A DNA stretch of 43,437 nt from ZC4RG35 sp041747855 (GTDB lineage: Bacteria; Actinomycetota; Acidimicrobiia; Spongiisociales; ZC4RG35), in contig JBGTEJ010000013.1 of assembly GCA_041747855.1 (NCBI GenBank), positions 1 to 43,437 of the forward strand, given 5' to 3'. Shown here piece after piece: positions 14,494 to 22,385 of the stretch (its first letter is position 1; every line of letters begins with the position of its first letter). The translations under genes and the position numbers were made by a program. The notes beneath the pieces are model-generated. The model worked only from the letters and a program-made list of their open reading frames with translations, did not search any database and had not been told where the DNA came from.

Positions 14494-15338
14494 TGGCAGC
14501 GTTATTCGACAGCCTGGTCAGACTGCTCGGGACGATCCTCACCTTCTTCTTCGACCTGCTGGTGCCTCCGATGGGCCCGGGGGTCGGTTGGGGTCTGGCA
14601 ATCATCTTCCTCACCATCCTGATCAACATCGTCGTGTTCCCGTTGACGTTGAAGCAGACCCGGGCTACCCGGGCTTTTACCCAGATACAGCCAAAGATCA
14701 GGAAGATCCAGGCCGAGTTCAAGGAGGACCCCCAGGAAATGCAACGCCAGTTGATGGCGGCGCAAAAGGAGGCCGGGGCGACACCTGGAGGTTGCCTACT
14801 CCCTCTCCTGGTCCAGATGCCGATCTGGTTCGCCCTCTTCAGACTTCTCGGTGAGCCTTTGAGGTATCTCGAGGCCGACAGCGGGTTAGCCGCTGCCGTG
14901 GCGGATGGGACCTCTCGTTTCCTAGGTATGAATTTGACGACCACCCCGTCGGCGGCATTCGCGACCGGACTCGGATACGCCTTGCCCTATCTTGGGTTGA
15001 TCCTGATCATGGTGGTGACTCAATATGTGCAGCAATGGCATGCCACCTACGGTCAAGCCAAGCCGTCTGATCAACGTGGGGCTGCAGCCCAACAAGCCAT
15101 CACCAAGATCCTTCCTCTCTTCATCGGATTGATCTCATGGAACTTTCCTGCCGGGTTGGTCCTCTATTGGACGACGGGAAACATGTTCAGACTGGGACAG
15201 CAGGCACTGATCTTCAAGATTGACGGACGTCCCACCATCCCAACGGGTGATGAACCCTCCAAGGTGGAGAATGGTGGGGAACCAAAGAAGCCGCAACCAG
15301 GCGCCGCCGACAGGCGCCGCCGACGCAAAAGGAGCTGA
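14493..15338 (+). CDS. yidC: membrane protein insertase YidC/OxaA
   Basis: The 281-residue Gram-positive-type YidC has five hydrophobic segments. They include the N-terminal helix near 10-25, the GWGLAIIFLTILINIVVFPL segment with the following LTLKQTRATRAFTQIQPKI cytoplasmic hairpin, the PGGCLLPLLVQMPIWFALFR block, and the final NFPAGLVLYWTTGNMF. It ends in a basic tail (RRRRRKRS), which in other species contacts the ribosome. It inserts membrane proteins alone or with SecYEG. It sits in the rnpA-yidD-yidC-jag order found near most bacterial origins. Confidence 0.96.
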   Translation: MAALFDSLVRLLGTILTFFFDLLVPPMGPGVGWGLAIIFLTILINIVVFPLTLKQTRATRAFTQIQPKIRKIQAEFKEDPQEMQRQLMAAQKEAGATPGGCLLPLLVQMPIWFALFRLLGEPLRYLEADSGLAAAVADGTSRFLGMNLTTTPSAAFATGLGYALPYLGLILIMVVTQYVQQWHATYGQAKPSDQRGAAAQQAITKILPLFIGLISWNFPAGLVLYWTTGNMFRLGQQALIFKIDGRPTIPTGDEPSKVENGGEPKKPQPGAADRRRRRKRS

Positions 15339-15340
15339 GG

Positions 15341-16213
15341 GTGGAGTACATCGAGGTCAGGGCAAAGACAGTTGATCTTGCCGTCGAGGCCGCCATGCAG
15401 GAGCTAGGGGTTTCCGACCGTGAGGATCTGACGGTCGAGGTGATCGTGGAGCCGGTCAAAGGGTTTCTGGGAATGGGCGGACAAGACGCTCTGGTTAGAG
15501 TGGAGAAGCGACAGCGAGGTCGAAGTCGGAACCGACGGCGGAACGGGAACCGGGAGAAGAACCAAGGTCAAACCCGCAATACGCCGCAATCGCGCCAGGA
15601 TTCAGGTAAGAATGGTGGCAACCGACAAGCGCCCCGGCAGCCAAGAAACGAAGGACGTACCGGTGCTCCAGGGCGACCCGACAGACCAGAGAAGTCCGAA
15701 CGAAAAGAGAAGAGCTTGAGCGACGATCGCCCTATTTTGCCAATTGAAGATCAGGCACGGATCGTCCAGGAATTCCTGGAGGGTCTTGTGGACGCCTATG
15801 GACTGGAAGGCACGGTGACCATCCGCGTCGAGGAAGACGTGATCGTGGCCGACGTCGGCGGTGATCAAACCGAGGCGCTAGTTGGCATCCGGGGGTCGGT
15901 CAGGGCTTCGATTCATGAACTCACACGGACCGTGCTTCAAAAGTACGGTCAGGATTCGGCACGTTTGAGACTCGATATAGCCGGCTATGCGGAGAGACGA
16001 CGTCAAGCCCTGTCGATCTATGCTGAGCAACTCATTCAGGAGTTGTCAGTCGAAGGTGGCGAGATCGTCCTCGAGCCGATGAGTCCAGCCGATCGCAAGG
16101 TCATCCACGATGCCGCCGCGGCTCACGCAGGGGTCACCTCATACTCCGAAGGTGAACCACCGAGACGATACGTGGTGCTGTCCATGCCGGCAACTACGAC
16201 CGAAGAAGAGTAG
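15341..16213 (+). CDS. jag: Jag/KhpB-type RNA-binding protein (Jag-N, KH, R3H)
   Basis: The 290-residue protein has a Jag-N domain at 1-55 (EYIEVRAKTVDLAVEAAMQE then PVKGFLGMGGQDA), a long disordered Arg/Asn/Gln-rich linker at about 60-130, a KH domain at about 140-215 with the GxxG loop LVGIRGSVRAS, and an R3H domain at 220-285 with SPADRKVIHDAAA (Arg and His four apart). Jag/KhpB proteins bind small RNAs and mRNAs and affect cell division and elongation in Gram-positives. GTG 15341 has AAGGAG 6 nt upstream and lies 2 nt after yidC. The linker is unusually long and basic. Confidence 0.92.
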   Translation: MEYIEVRAKTVDLAVEAAMQELGVSDREDLTVEVIVEPVKGFLGMGGQDALVRVEKRQRGRSRNRRRNGNREKNQGQTRNTPQSRQDSGKNGGNRQAPRQPRNEGRTGAPGRPDRPEKSERKEKSLSDDRPILPIEDQARIVQEFLEGLVDAYGLEGTVTIRVEEDVIVADVGGDQTEALVGIRGSVRASIHELTRTVLQKYGQDSARLRLDIAGYAERRRQALSIYAEQLIQELSVEGGEIVLEPMSPADRKVIHDAAAAHAGVTSYSEGEPPRRYVVLSMPATTTEEE

Positions 16214-16257
16214 TTACACCACTCCGGCCGCGTAATACGGCGCTTATGGGCCGTAAC

Positions 16258-16857
16258 ATGTTTCACGTGGAACACATCAGCCAGGCAGCACGATACGCCG
16301 GTATGGAGCTCGATCCCGGGAAGATCGTCCAGTTCGAACGCTATATGGAGTGGCTAAACAACGAAGCTATTCCGGCGGGGGGGCTTGGCCCGGGCGAGAG
16401 CGGGCGTCTGGAGCAAAGACATATTGCCGATTCACTTCTGTTTGCCAGTTGTCTCGACGATCCCGGTAATGCCTGGGATCTAGGGTCAGGTGTGGGTCTT
16501 CCTGGAATACCTCTAGCCCTCGGAATGCCAAATACGCACTGGACCCTATTCGATCGGTCCGGTCGTCGGGTTGATCTCTTGAAACGTGCCCAGAGGATCC
16601 TGCATCTCGACAATGTCGACGTGAAGATGATGGATATCAACCGGTTGGAGGGTAATGTCGAGGCAATTGTTTCACGTGCAACACTCCCACCCGAGGTCAT
16701 GCTCCCCGTGTTCCGGCGACTCCTGCTCCTCGGTGGGACCGGTGTAGTCGGTGGCTCCTGGCACACTCGCCCCGAGTCAGAAGGCTGGGAGACCTTGGAG
16801 ATTCCTTCCAAAGTCCTTGACCGGACCGTTTGGCTCCTTATGATGCGGCAAGAATGA
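16258..16857 (+). CDS. rsmG: 16S rRNA (guanine-N7) methyltransferase RsmG
   Basis: The 199-residue enzyme methylates G527 of 16S rRNA using SAM. The SAM-binding loop is AWDLGSGVGLPGIPLALG, and the family element EQRHIADSLLFA precedes it. ATG 16258 is chosen because the N-terminus MFHVEHISQ is typical of RsmG and is itself encoded by a parS site; ATG 16246 would add four residues. The stop overlaps the parA ATG by 2 nt. Loss of RsmG gives low-level streptomycin resistance in other bacteria. The gene carries a second parS at 16668-16683. Confidence 0.94.
   Translation: MFHVEHISQAARYAGMELDPGKIVQFERYMEWLNNEAIPAGGLGPGESGRLEQRHIADSLLFASCLDDPGNAWDLGSGVGLPGIPLALGMPNTHWTLFDRSGRRVDLLKRAQRILHLDNVDVKMMDINRLEGNVEAIVSRATLPPEVMLPVFRRLLLLGGTGVVGGSWHTRPESEGWETLEIPSKVLDRTVWLLMMRQE
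16259..16274. promoter_or_regulatory. parS: parS centromere site 1
   Basis: The 16-mer TGTTTCACGTGGAACA differs at one base from the universal palindrome TGTTTCACGTGAAACA. It overlaps the rsmG start codon and encodes the MFHVEH peptide. ParB (17645-18505) is expected to load here as a CTP-dependent clamp. It lies about 2.9 kb from the dnaA start. Confidence 0.9.
16668..16683. promoter_or_regulatory. parS: parS centromere site 2
   Basis: The 16-mer TGTTTCACGTGCAACA also has one mismatch to the universal parS palindrome. It lies inside rsmG, 409 nt from site 1, and encodes residues of the IVSRATLP region. Two near-perfect sites this close to parAB and the origin make chance very unlikely. Confidence 0.88.
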
Positions 16858-17642
16858 GCCGTCCCGTAATCGTGGCCCTGGCCAATCAAAAGGGTGGGGT
16901 TGGGAAATCTACAACCGCGATCAATCTCGCCGCCGCTCTTGCCATTCAGGAACATCGTGTTCTTCTGATCGACCTCGATCCTCAGGGAAACGCCTCGAGC
17001 GGTCTGGGTATCGAGCGTGGCGCTATCGATGTGTCAATCTATGACGTCCTGCTCAAAGAGTCGAACCTGGAGGATGCCGTCGAACCGACTTCAGTCCGTA
17101 ATCTCTTTGTGGTGCCGGCGACCATTGATCTTGCTGGTGCTGAGATCGAATTGGTCTCTGTTCTATCGAGAGAGACCCGTCTGAAGGCCGCGATCCGTGC
17201 CACTGGTGCCGATTACGACTTCGTCTTCATCGATTGTCCACCCTCACTCGGGCTTCTCACAGTCAATGCCCTAACTGCGGCTGACGAGGTCGTCATACCG
17301 ATTCAGTGTGAGTATTACGCCTTGGAGGGTCTGAGCCAGCTGCTCCGAAATATTCAGTTAGTCACCTCAAGTCTCAATCCAGAGTTGAAAGTGGGGGGTG
17401 TCGTACTCACCATGTATGACGGACGGACCAAGTTGTCCAAGGATGTAGCCAAACAGGTGCGGGACTACTTTGGTGACACGGCATTCAAGACATTGATCCC
17501 TAGGTCTGTTCGATTGTCCGAGGCACCATCCTACGGTGAGCCCATCGAGGCATTCGATCCGATGAGCAGAGGGGCAATTGCGTACCGGAATCTCGGTCGT
17601 GAGTTCGCCGAACGACATCCTGGCGAGAAGCAAGGGAGCTGA
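16854..17642 (+). CDS. parA: chromosome partitioning ATPase ParA
   Basis: The 262-residue protein is a Walker-type (MinD/ParA) ATPase. The deviant Walker A motif is ANQKGGVGKSTTAINLAAAL with both lysines, the A' motif is DLDPQGNASSGLG and Walker B is FVFIDCPPSLG. ParA forms DNA-bound dimers on the nucleoid and moves ParB-parS complexes after replication. ATG 16854 overlaps the rsmG stop, and parB starts 2 nt after its stop, so rsmG-parA-parB form one transcript. It has no N-terminal extension, as usual for chromosomal ParA. Confidence 0.97.
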   Translation: MSRPVIVALANQKGGVGKSTTAINLAAALAIQEHRVLLIDLDPQGNASSGLGIERGAIDVSIYDVLLKESNLEDAVEPTSVRNLFVVPATIDLAGAEIELVSVLSRETRLKAAIRATGADYDFVFIDCPPSLGLLTVNALTAADEVVIPIQCEYYALEGLSQLLRNIQLVTSSLNPELKVGGVVLTMYDGRTKLSKDVAKQVRDYFGDTAFKTLIPRSVRLSEAPSYGEPIEAFDPMSRGAIAYRNLGREFAERHPGEKQGS

Positions 17643-17644
17643 CG

Positions 17645-18505
17645 ATGACGACGAGGAAGAGTGGGCTCGGGCGAGGTCTGGAGGCGTTGATCCCGACGGA
17701 TCAGATCCCAGTCGAGGTGAGGGCAGGGTTCCAATCGGTACCGGTCGATCGGATCCGGCCCAACCCGGATCAACCCCGGAGCAGGTTCGACGAGGCCTCA
17801 TTGGACGAGTTGGCCCTTTCGATTCGTGAGGTGGGTGTACTCCAACCGGTCCTCCTGAGTCCCAGCGAGAACGGGTTCACACTTATCGCGGGGGAGAGAC
17901 GGTGGAGGGCCGCCAAGAAGGCGGGACTGGTCGAGATTCCCGCGGTGGTCAGGGGTTCGGTCGGGGAGTCGACTCTTATGGAAGCCGTCGTTGAGAACGT
18001 GCAACGTCAGGACCTGACACCTCTCGAGGAAGCTCACGCATATCGCCAACTCCTGGAAGATTATGGAATGACACAGGAACAGGTCGCCGACCGGGTCGGG
18101 AAGTCGAGACCGGCGGTCGCCAACACACTTCGCCTTCTCCAATTGCCCGGGGCGATTCAGTCGATGGTCGATGCCGGGTCGTTGAGTGCTGGCCATGCTC
18201 GGGCCTTGCTCGGCCTCGACGACGCCAAGTATGCGCGTTATCTCGCGGAGAAGGCCGCCAGCGAGGGCTGGAGTGTCCGTCAGGTGGAGGACGCCGTCCG
18301 CACCCGTCGAGAGATGGAGACACCGGATCCGGCGGTCAACAAGATCCGACAGCTTCGACCTGTCGAGATCATCGAATTAGAGAAACGGCTCGCCGAGCAA
18401 CTCAACGCCAACGTGATCATCCGCTACCGGAACGAGAAGGGGAAGGTCGAGATCAAGTTTGGCTCGGTGGAGGAGTTGGAGCGGCTTTACCGCCTCATGT
18501 CCTGA
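17645..18505 (+). CDS. parB: chromosome partitioning protein ParB (CTPase)
   Basis: The 286-residue protein has the N-terminal CTP-binding domain with VPVDRIRPNPDQPR, GERRWRAAKKAGLVEIPAV and ENVQRQDLTPLEEA, a central HTH (MTQEQVADRVGKSRPAVANT) that reads parS, and a C-terminal dimerisation domain with KVEIKFGSVEELERL. It loads at parS, closes as a CTP-dependent clamp and slides along DNA. Its two predicted sites lie in rsmG just upstream. It converges on the CwlM-like gene 7 nt away. Confidence 0.97.
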   Translation: MTTRKSGLGRGLEALIPTDQIPVEVRAGFQSVPVDRIRPNPDQPRSRFDEASLDELALSIREVGVLQPVLLSPSENGFTLIAGERRWRAAKKAGLVEIPAVVRGSVGESTLMEAVVENVQRQDLTPLEEAHAYRQLLEDYGMTQEQVADRVGKSRPAVANTLRLLQLPGAIQSMVDAGSLSAGHARALLGLDDAKYARYLAEKAASEGWSVRQVEDAVRTRREMETPDPAVNKIRQLRPVEIIELEKRLAEQLNANVIIRYRNEKGKVEIKFGSVEELERLYRLMS

Positions 18506-18512
18506 AGACCGA

Positions 18513-19484
18513 TCAGACGATGGTCGACATCGCCTTGAAGAAGTCCTCGAGACCGTCCGCCACTGACCTTCCGAGTTTCTCATCCAGCACCCGATGAGAA
18601 ACCACCGCGGCGGGAGCTCGTGTCTCCTTGAGGAGGACGCTGGCCCTACCCTCGACATGGCTGCCCACCGATGCGGCAATGGCCCGGGCCAGTTCTTCGC
18701 CCGCACCGGACTGACTCAGCTCTGACGCGAAGTAGAAGACGCTGTCTTCGGAGTCTTCACCGACCGTCCGGAAAGCGATGATCACATCAGATCCAAGACG
18801 ATTGGCCCTCAGGGCCCGAACCCTTTCCGGGATCAGGGAGTCCTCGCTCCTCGACATCACTGGAATGCCCCCGGCCTCCTGGACGGCCTGAGCGGTGGCC
18901 GAAGCCGCCTCCCAAGTACGGCATGCTTCATCTGGATCCCGGCACCCGGCGTCGAGATAGATCCGGGCTCCAGCCAGCGTTGAGGGAAGACGTTTCAACC
19001 ATTCCCGTTCGCGAATCGCCTGACGCCCCTGGTTCCTGGCGCCCCTGGTGACGAGCTGGATCTCGGTGACGACGTCAGGTCCAACTTTTCCATCTTCTGC
19101 CAGGCACCGGTTCTTTTGAAAGTCGATGACAGCGCGCTCGCTGAGTGGTCCGAAGATCCCATCCACCTTCCCGCAGTCAAAACCGAGTGAGTTGAGCCTG
19201 GACTGCAGTTCTGCGATGTCTTCGCCTCGCATCATCGGTCGACGTAGGAAGAGGAGGCGATCACCGATCCTGAACCCGGCCTCATATAGAGACCGCCAGG
19301 TGTCAGGTCCGACGACCCCGTCGGGATCGATTCCCCTGGTCTTCTGAAAGGCGACGACCGCGCTCAGCGTGGCCTCACCAAACCACCCCCGTGGGTCGGT
19401 CTCCGGGTCGAAGCCGAGCGCTGCGAGTCGATCCTGGATGTCCCTGACTGGACTCCCCGAATCGCCGATTCGATAGAGGCGCAT
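18513..19484 (-). CDS. CwlM-like protein: two peptidoglycan-binding domains and a degenerate amidase_3 domain
   Basis: The 323-residue protein has two PG_binding_1 domains (about 1-70 with IQDRLAALGFDP, and 76-145 with LQSRLNSLGFDCGKVDGIFG) and an amidase_3-like domain (172-320). In active amidases the first zinc ligand is His in DPGHGG; here the site reads LDAGCRDPD (Cys181). The SxHxN ligand motif reads IAFRTV, with Arg239 in place of His. So hydrolysis is unlikely. Domain order and location between parB and trxA match mycobacterial CwlM, a cytoplasmic regulator that activates MurA when phosphorylated. No signal peptide is present, consistent with a cytoplasmic regulator. The specific role here is inferred. 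Confidence 0.85.
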   Translation of the reverse strand: MRLYRIGDSGSPVRDIQDRLAALGFDPETDPRGWFGEATLSAVVAFQKTRGIDPDGVVGPDTWRSLYEAGFRIGDRLLFLRRPMMRGEDIAELQSRLNSLGFDCGKVDGIFGPLSERAVIDFQKNRCLAEDGKVGPDVVTEIQLVTRGARNQGRQAIREREWLKRLPSTLAGARIYLDAGCRDPDEACRTWEAASATAQAVQEAGGIPVMSRSEDSLIPERVRALRANRLGSDVIIAFRTVGEDSEDSVFYFASELSQSGAGEELARAIAASVGSHVEGRASVLLKETRAPAAVVSHRVLDEKLGRSVADGLEDFFKAMSTIV

Positions 19485-19537
19485 TGGGAGACTCTACGTC
19501 CGACCGTTGTTCTAGCGGTGGTCTTCTCGGTTGACGC

Positions 19538-19861
19538 TCAGCCGACGAACTCGGCCAATTCGGCGAGGAGACGGTGCTTGGGTGCCGAGCCGACGATTCG
19601 TTTTTTCTCGACTCCATCCTTGAACAGGATCAGAGTGGGGATACTCATGACGTCGTAGTTGGCTGGAGCCTGGGGGTTGTGGTCGACGTTCAGTTTGCCG
19701 ATAACGAAACCCTCTTGTTCCTGAGCGATCTCCTCGAGGATGGGAGCTACTTGACGGCATGGTCCGCACCACTCCGCCCAAAAGTCCACCAGGATCGGCT
19801 TCTCGCCGCTGATGGCCCTCTCGAAGGTGGCGTCGTCGAGGATGATGAGATTGTCTGACAT
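19538..19861 (-). CDS. trxA: thioredoxin
   Basis: The 107-residue protein is a standard thioredoxin with the active site FWAEWCGPCRQVAP, the cis-proline loop MSIPTLILFKDG and the typical end LLAELAEFVG. It reduces protein disulfides using electrons from TrxB. ATG 19861 is certain: GGAGGT lies 7 nt upstream. It follows trxB by 27 nt on the same strand, so the two are one redox unit, as in the mycobacterial trxB-trxC locus. Confidence 0.96.
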   Translation of the reverse strand: MSDNLIILDDATFERAISGEKPILVDFWAEWCGPCRQVAPILEEIAQEQEGFVIGKLNVDHNPQAPANYDVMSIPTLILFKDGVEKKRIVGSAPKHRLLAELAEFVG

Positions 19862-19888
19862 GTTCTTGACCTCCAAATTGTTCCGAGA

Positions 19889-20812
19889 CTATTCCTGGTC
19901 GGCCAGCCACCGCTCGGCGTCGATGGCTGCCATACATCCGGTGCCGGCGGCAGTTACGGCTTGCCGGTAAAAATGGTCGGCTACATCGCCGGCAGCGAAG
20001 ACACCGTCGATTCCTGTTTTTGTGCCCCCCGGTTCGACGATCAAGTAACCGTTGTCGTCGAGCTCGAGTTGGCCGATGAAAAGATCGGTCGCCGGCTTGT
20101 GTCCGATGGCGATGAACACGCCTCCAGCGGGCAACTCAGAGGTTTCTCCAGTGATCGTGTCCTGAAGACTCACGCTGCTCACCGAGTCTGTTCCGTTGAT
20201 CGAGGTGAGGACGGAATTCCAGACGATCTCGATCTTGGGATGTTCCATGGCGCGTGCCGCCATTATCTTCGAGGCTCGGAACTCATCCCGCCGGTGCACG
20301 ACGGTGACTTTGGATGCGAATTTGGTGAGGAAGAGAGACTCTTCCATGGCCGTGTCGCCACCACCGACCACCACGAGCTCCTGGTCTCGAAAGAAGAACC
20401 CGTCACATGTAGCGCACGCCGAAACCCCACGTCCGGTGAGTGTCTGCTCGCCGGGTATGCCTAGCCACTTGGCAGTAGCCCCGGTGGCGATGATCACTGC
20501 GTCGGCGGTGAACCTGTCCGCTCCGGCCATGATCACTTTCGGGTTTGCCAGGAGATCGACCTCGGTCACATCCTCTTGACGGAGTCGGGAACCGAAGCGT
20601 TCAGCCTGTTTCCGGAACTGGTCCATCAGCTCGGGTCCCATGATCCCGTCAGGGAAGCCGGGATAGTTCTCGACATCGGTTGTGATCATCAACTGGCCGC
20701 CTGCGGCGACACCTTCGAAGACGAGAGGCACAAGGTCAGCCCTGGCCGCATATAGGGCGGCGGTCAGACCGGCAGGCCCGGAACCGATGATGATCAGCTT
20801 CTCGTGCGACAT
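19889..20812 (-). CDS. trxB: thioredoxin reductase (NADPH)
   Basis: The 307-residue flavoprotein has the FAD motif IIGSGPAGLTAALYAARADL at 8-27, the redox-active SACATCDGFFF near 133, the NADPH motif VVVGGGDTAMEES and the C-terminal FAD block VFAAGDVAD. It passes electrons from NADPH to thioredoxin (19538-19861). ATG 20812 lies 3 nt after the stop of the small membrane gene. This is the low-molecular-weight class of the enzyme. Confidence 0.97.
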   Translation of the reverse strand: MSHEKLIIIGSGPAGLTAALYAARADLVPLVFEGVAAGGQLMITTDVENYPGFPDGIMGPELMDQFRKQAERFGSRLRQEDVTEVDLLANPKVIMAGADRFTADAVIIATGATAKWLGIPGEQTLTGRGVSACATCDGFFFRDQELVVVGGGDTAMEESLFLTKFASKVTVVHRRDEFRASKIMAARAMEHPKIEIVWNSVLTSINGTDSVSSVSLQDTITGETSELPAGGVFIAIGHKPATDLFIGQLELDDNGYLIVEPGGTKTGIDGVFAAGDVADHFYRQAVTAAGTGCMAAIDAERWLADQE

Positions 20813-20815
20813 CGT

Positions 20816-21085
20816 TTATTTGAACCTCTTCGACCACATGACAGCACCGGTGACCAAGACGGCCACCCCTATCAGGGCGAAGGCTCCACCGGTGGTCAAC
20901 GGGATCTCCAGAGCCTCGAATATGGCCCATACCAGGAAGATCAAAGCTGAGAACCCCAAAGCCGCCACGACGATTCCCATTCCGGCCAGCCGAATGGCCT
21001 TGCTGATCCGGTCTACCGTCAGCGAACGGATCTTTATGGCGATCTGCTCGAGGAGCTCTGCAAACCTGGCTGCGTACTCATGCAT
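20816..21085 (-). CDS. small two-helix membrane protein (holin-superfamily-like)
   Basis: The 89-residue protein has an amphipathic N-terminal helix (EYAARFAELLEQIAIKIRSL) and two transmembrane helices at about 35-58 and 64-82, ending in WSKRFK. The layout resembles small actinobacterial phage-holin-family III or DUF1469-type proteins, but the match is by topology only. It lies between the anti-sigma gene and trxB with short gaps on the same strand, so it is probably cotranscribed with them. Function is unknown. Confidence 0.7.
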   Translation of the reverse strand: MHEYAARFAELLEQIAIKIRSLTVDRISKAIRLAGMGIVVAALGFSALIFLVWAIFEALEIPLTTGGAFALIGVAVLVTGAVMWSKRFK

Positions 21086-21130
21086 TGCACTGCCGAGGTT
21101 AGTGCGCCGCCGTCGACAAGACTGTCCGGG

Positions 21131-21817
21131 TCAGTCGTCCCGATACACCACCGAACAGGAACCACGGTCGACCATAGCGATCGGTGTGGCCGGGCCGATC
21201 TCCGACTCTTCGGGGACCGCCAACACATAGGCCATACCGCCGTCGGAGAAGGCCCCTTCCGGCTTGTATCCGAACAAACCTGCATCCTCGAGACATTTCT
21301 CGAGGTCGTCTTTCGCAGCAGCGATCTCATCGGTGTAGCGGAGGACTCCGGTGCGGGCCCGATCGGCCAACGTCGACAGACGTTCGACGCTGTCAGAACT
21401 CAGTTCGGGTGTTTGCGAAGGGGCGCCGTCCTCGGTGGTGCTGCGGACACCCATGTCCATTGAAGCTGTGGCCCCCGAGCCGGGCCCGAGAAGATTCATG
21501 GCCACGAACAGGCCACCTATGACAAAGATCCCGGCCGTGGCATAGCCGAGAAGTGCCGAAGGATTCCTCTCCTTGGTCGCAGGGACAGACTTCTCGGCGG
21601 TGAGAACCGTCCAGATATCTCTCTGCATGGCGGACTTCTCGGACTCGGTCATCTCCAGCGGTCCGCTCAACGCCTTCAAGGACTCGAGTGCATGGACCTG
21701 TGCCTCGTAGGCGGCTTTGGCTCTTGGAGAGGATGCGATGAGGGCGCGAGCCTCCGACTCGTCTTCGAGACGGCCCTCGGCGAGGGCCGCGATCAACTCC
21801 ACCTGGTGTCTTCTCAT
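21131..21817 (-). CDS. putative anti-sigma factor (transmembrane)
   Basis: The 228-residue protein has a cytoplasmic helical N-terminus (MRRHQVELIAALAEGRLEDE), one transmembrane helix at about 88-110 and an extracytoplasmic C-terminal domain with two cysteines. It sits 22 nt after the ECF sigma gene on the same strand, the standard position of a cognate anti-sigma. The zinc-binding HxxxCxxC motif of ZAS proteins is absent, so it would belong to a non-zinc class. ATG 21817 is supported by AAGG 7 nt upstream. A role equivalent to RsmA, the SigM partner in mycobacteria, is inferred from synteny. Confidence 0.75.
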   Translation of the reverse strand: MRRHQVELIAALAEGRLEDESEARALIASSPRAKAAYEAQVHALESLKALSGPLEMTESEKSAMQRDIWTVLTAEKSVPATKERNPSALLGYATAGIFVIGGLFVAMNLLGPGSGATASMDMGVRSTTEDGAPSQTPELSSDSVERLSTLADRARTGVLRYTDEIAAAKDDLEKCLEDAGLFGYKPEGAFSDGGMAYVLAVPEESEIGPATPIAMVDRGSCSVVYRDD

Positions 21818-21839
21818 GCCAATCCTTTTGATGCTCTGT

Positions 21840-22385
21840 TCAAGAGTTTGGTTCCCCGAGATGAAGGGCGAGCAGACGTCTTCCCCTGAATACCCTCGAC
21901 TTGACCGTTCCGACCGGGATCCCGAGGGCAAGAGCCACGTCGGGGAGGGCCATCCCTTCGATGTCCGACAGAACCACGGCGGCACGGAATTCGGGTGGAA
22001 GATTGTTCAGGGCGGTCAGGATCTCATGTCGGTGGGCCGCGGACGCCACGGCATCTTCTGCGGCCGGATCGACGAAGTCGAGATAGTCAGGGAGCGATTC
22101 GGTGGGTCGACGTTTGGTCCTTCGAAGGATGTCGTAACAGGTGTTCACCGCAATCCGGTAGAGCCAGGTACCCACGGCCGAGTTCCCCTGGAATTGATGG
22201 GCTTTCCTGAGTGCGGTCAGAAAGGTGTCTTGAGTCGCGTCGAGAGCTGTCTCCCGATCAGCCAGGATGCGAAGGCAGACTCCAAAGACCCGGTCCTGGT
22301 GGGTACGCATGATCTCGGTGAATGCCTCGTGGTCTCCTTCGGCTACCCGCGCCAGCAACTGGGCGTCCTGAGCTGGCGTGGTCAC
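21840..22385 (-). CDS. ECF RNA polymerase sigma factor (SigM-like)
   Basis: The 181-residue protein has sigma region 2 (RVAEGDHEAFTEIMRTHQDR, DATQDTFLTALRKAHQF, WLYRIAVNTCYD) and region 4 (LNNLPPEFRAAVVLSDIEGM, then ALGIPVGTVKSRVFRGRRLL), with no region 3. GTG 22385 overlaps the pseudokinase stop by 4 nt, so translation is coupled; no Shine-Dalgarno is visible. Position next to trxB and an MviN-like pseudokinase mirrors mycobacterial sigM. The regulon may concern envelope or redox stress, which is inference. Confidence 0.9.
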   Translation of the reverse strand: MTTPAQDAQLLARVAEGDHEAFTEIMRTHQDRVFGVCLRILADRETALDATQDTFLTALRKAHQFQGNSAVGTWLYRIAVNTCYDILRRTKRRPTESLPDYLDFVDPAAEDAVASAAHRHEILTALNNLPPEFRAAVVLSDIEGMALPDVALALGIPVGTVKSRVFRGRRLLALHLGEPNS

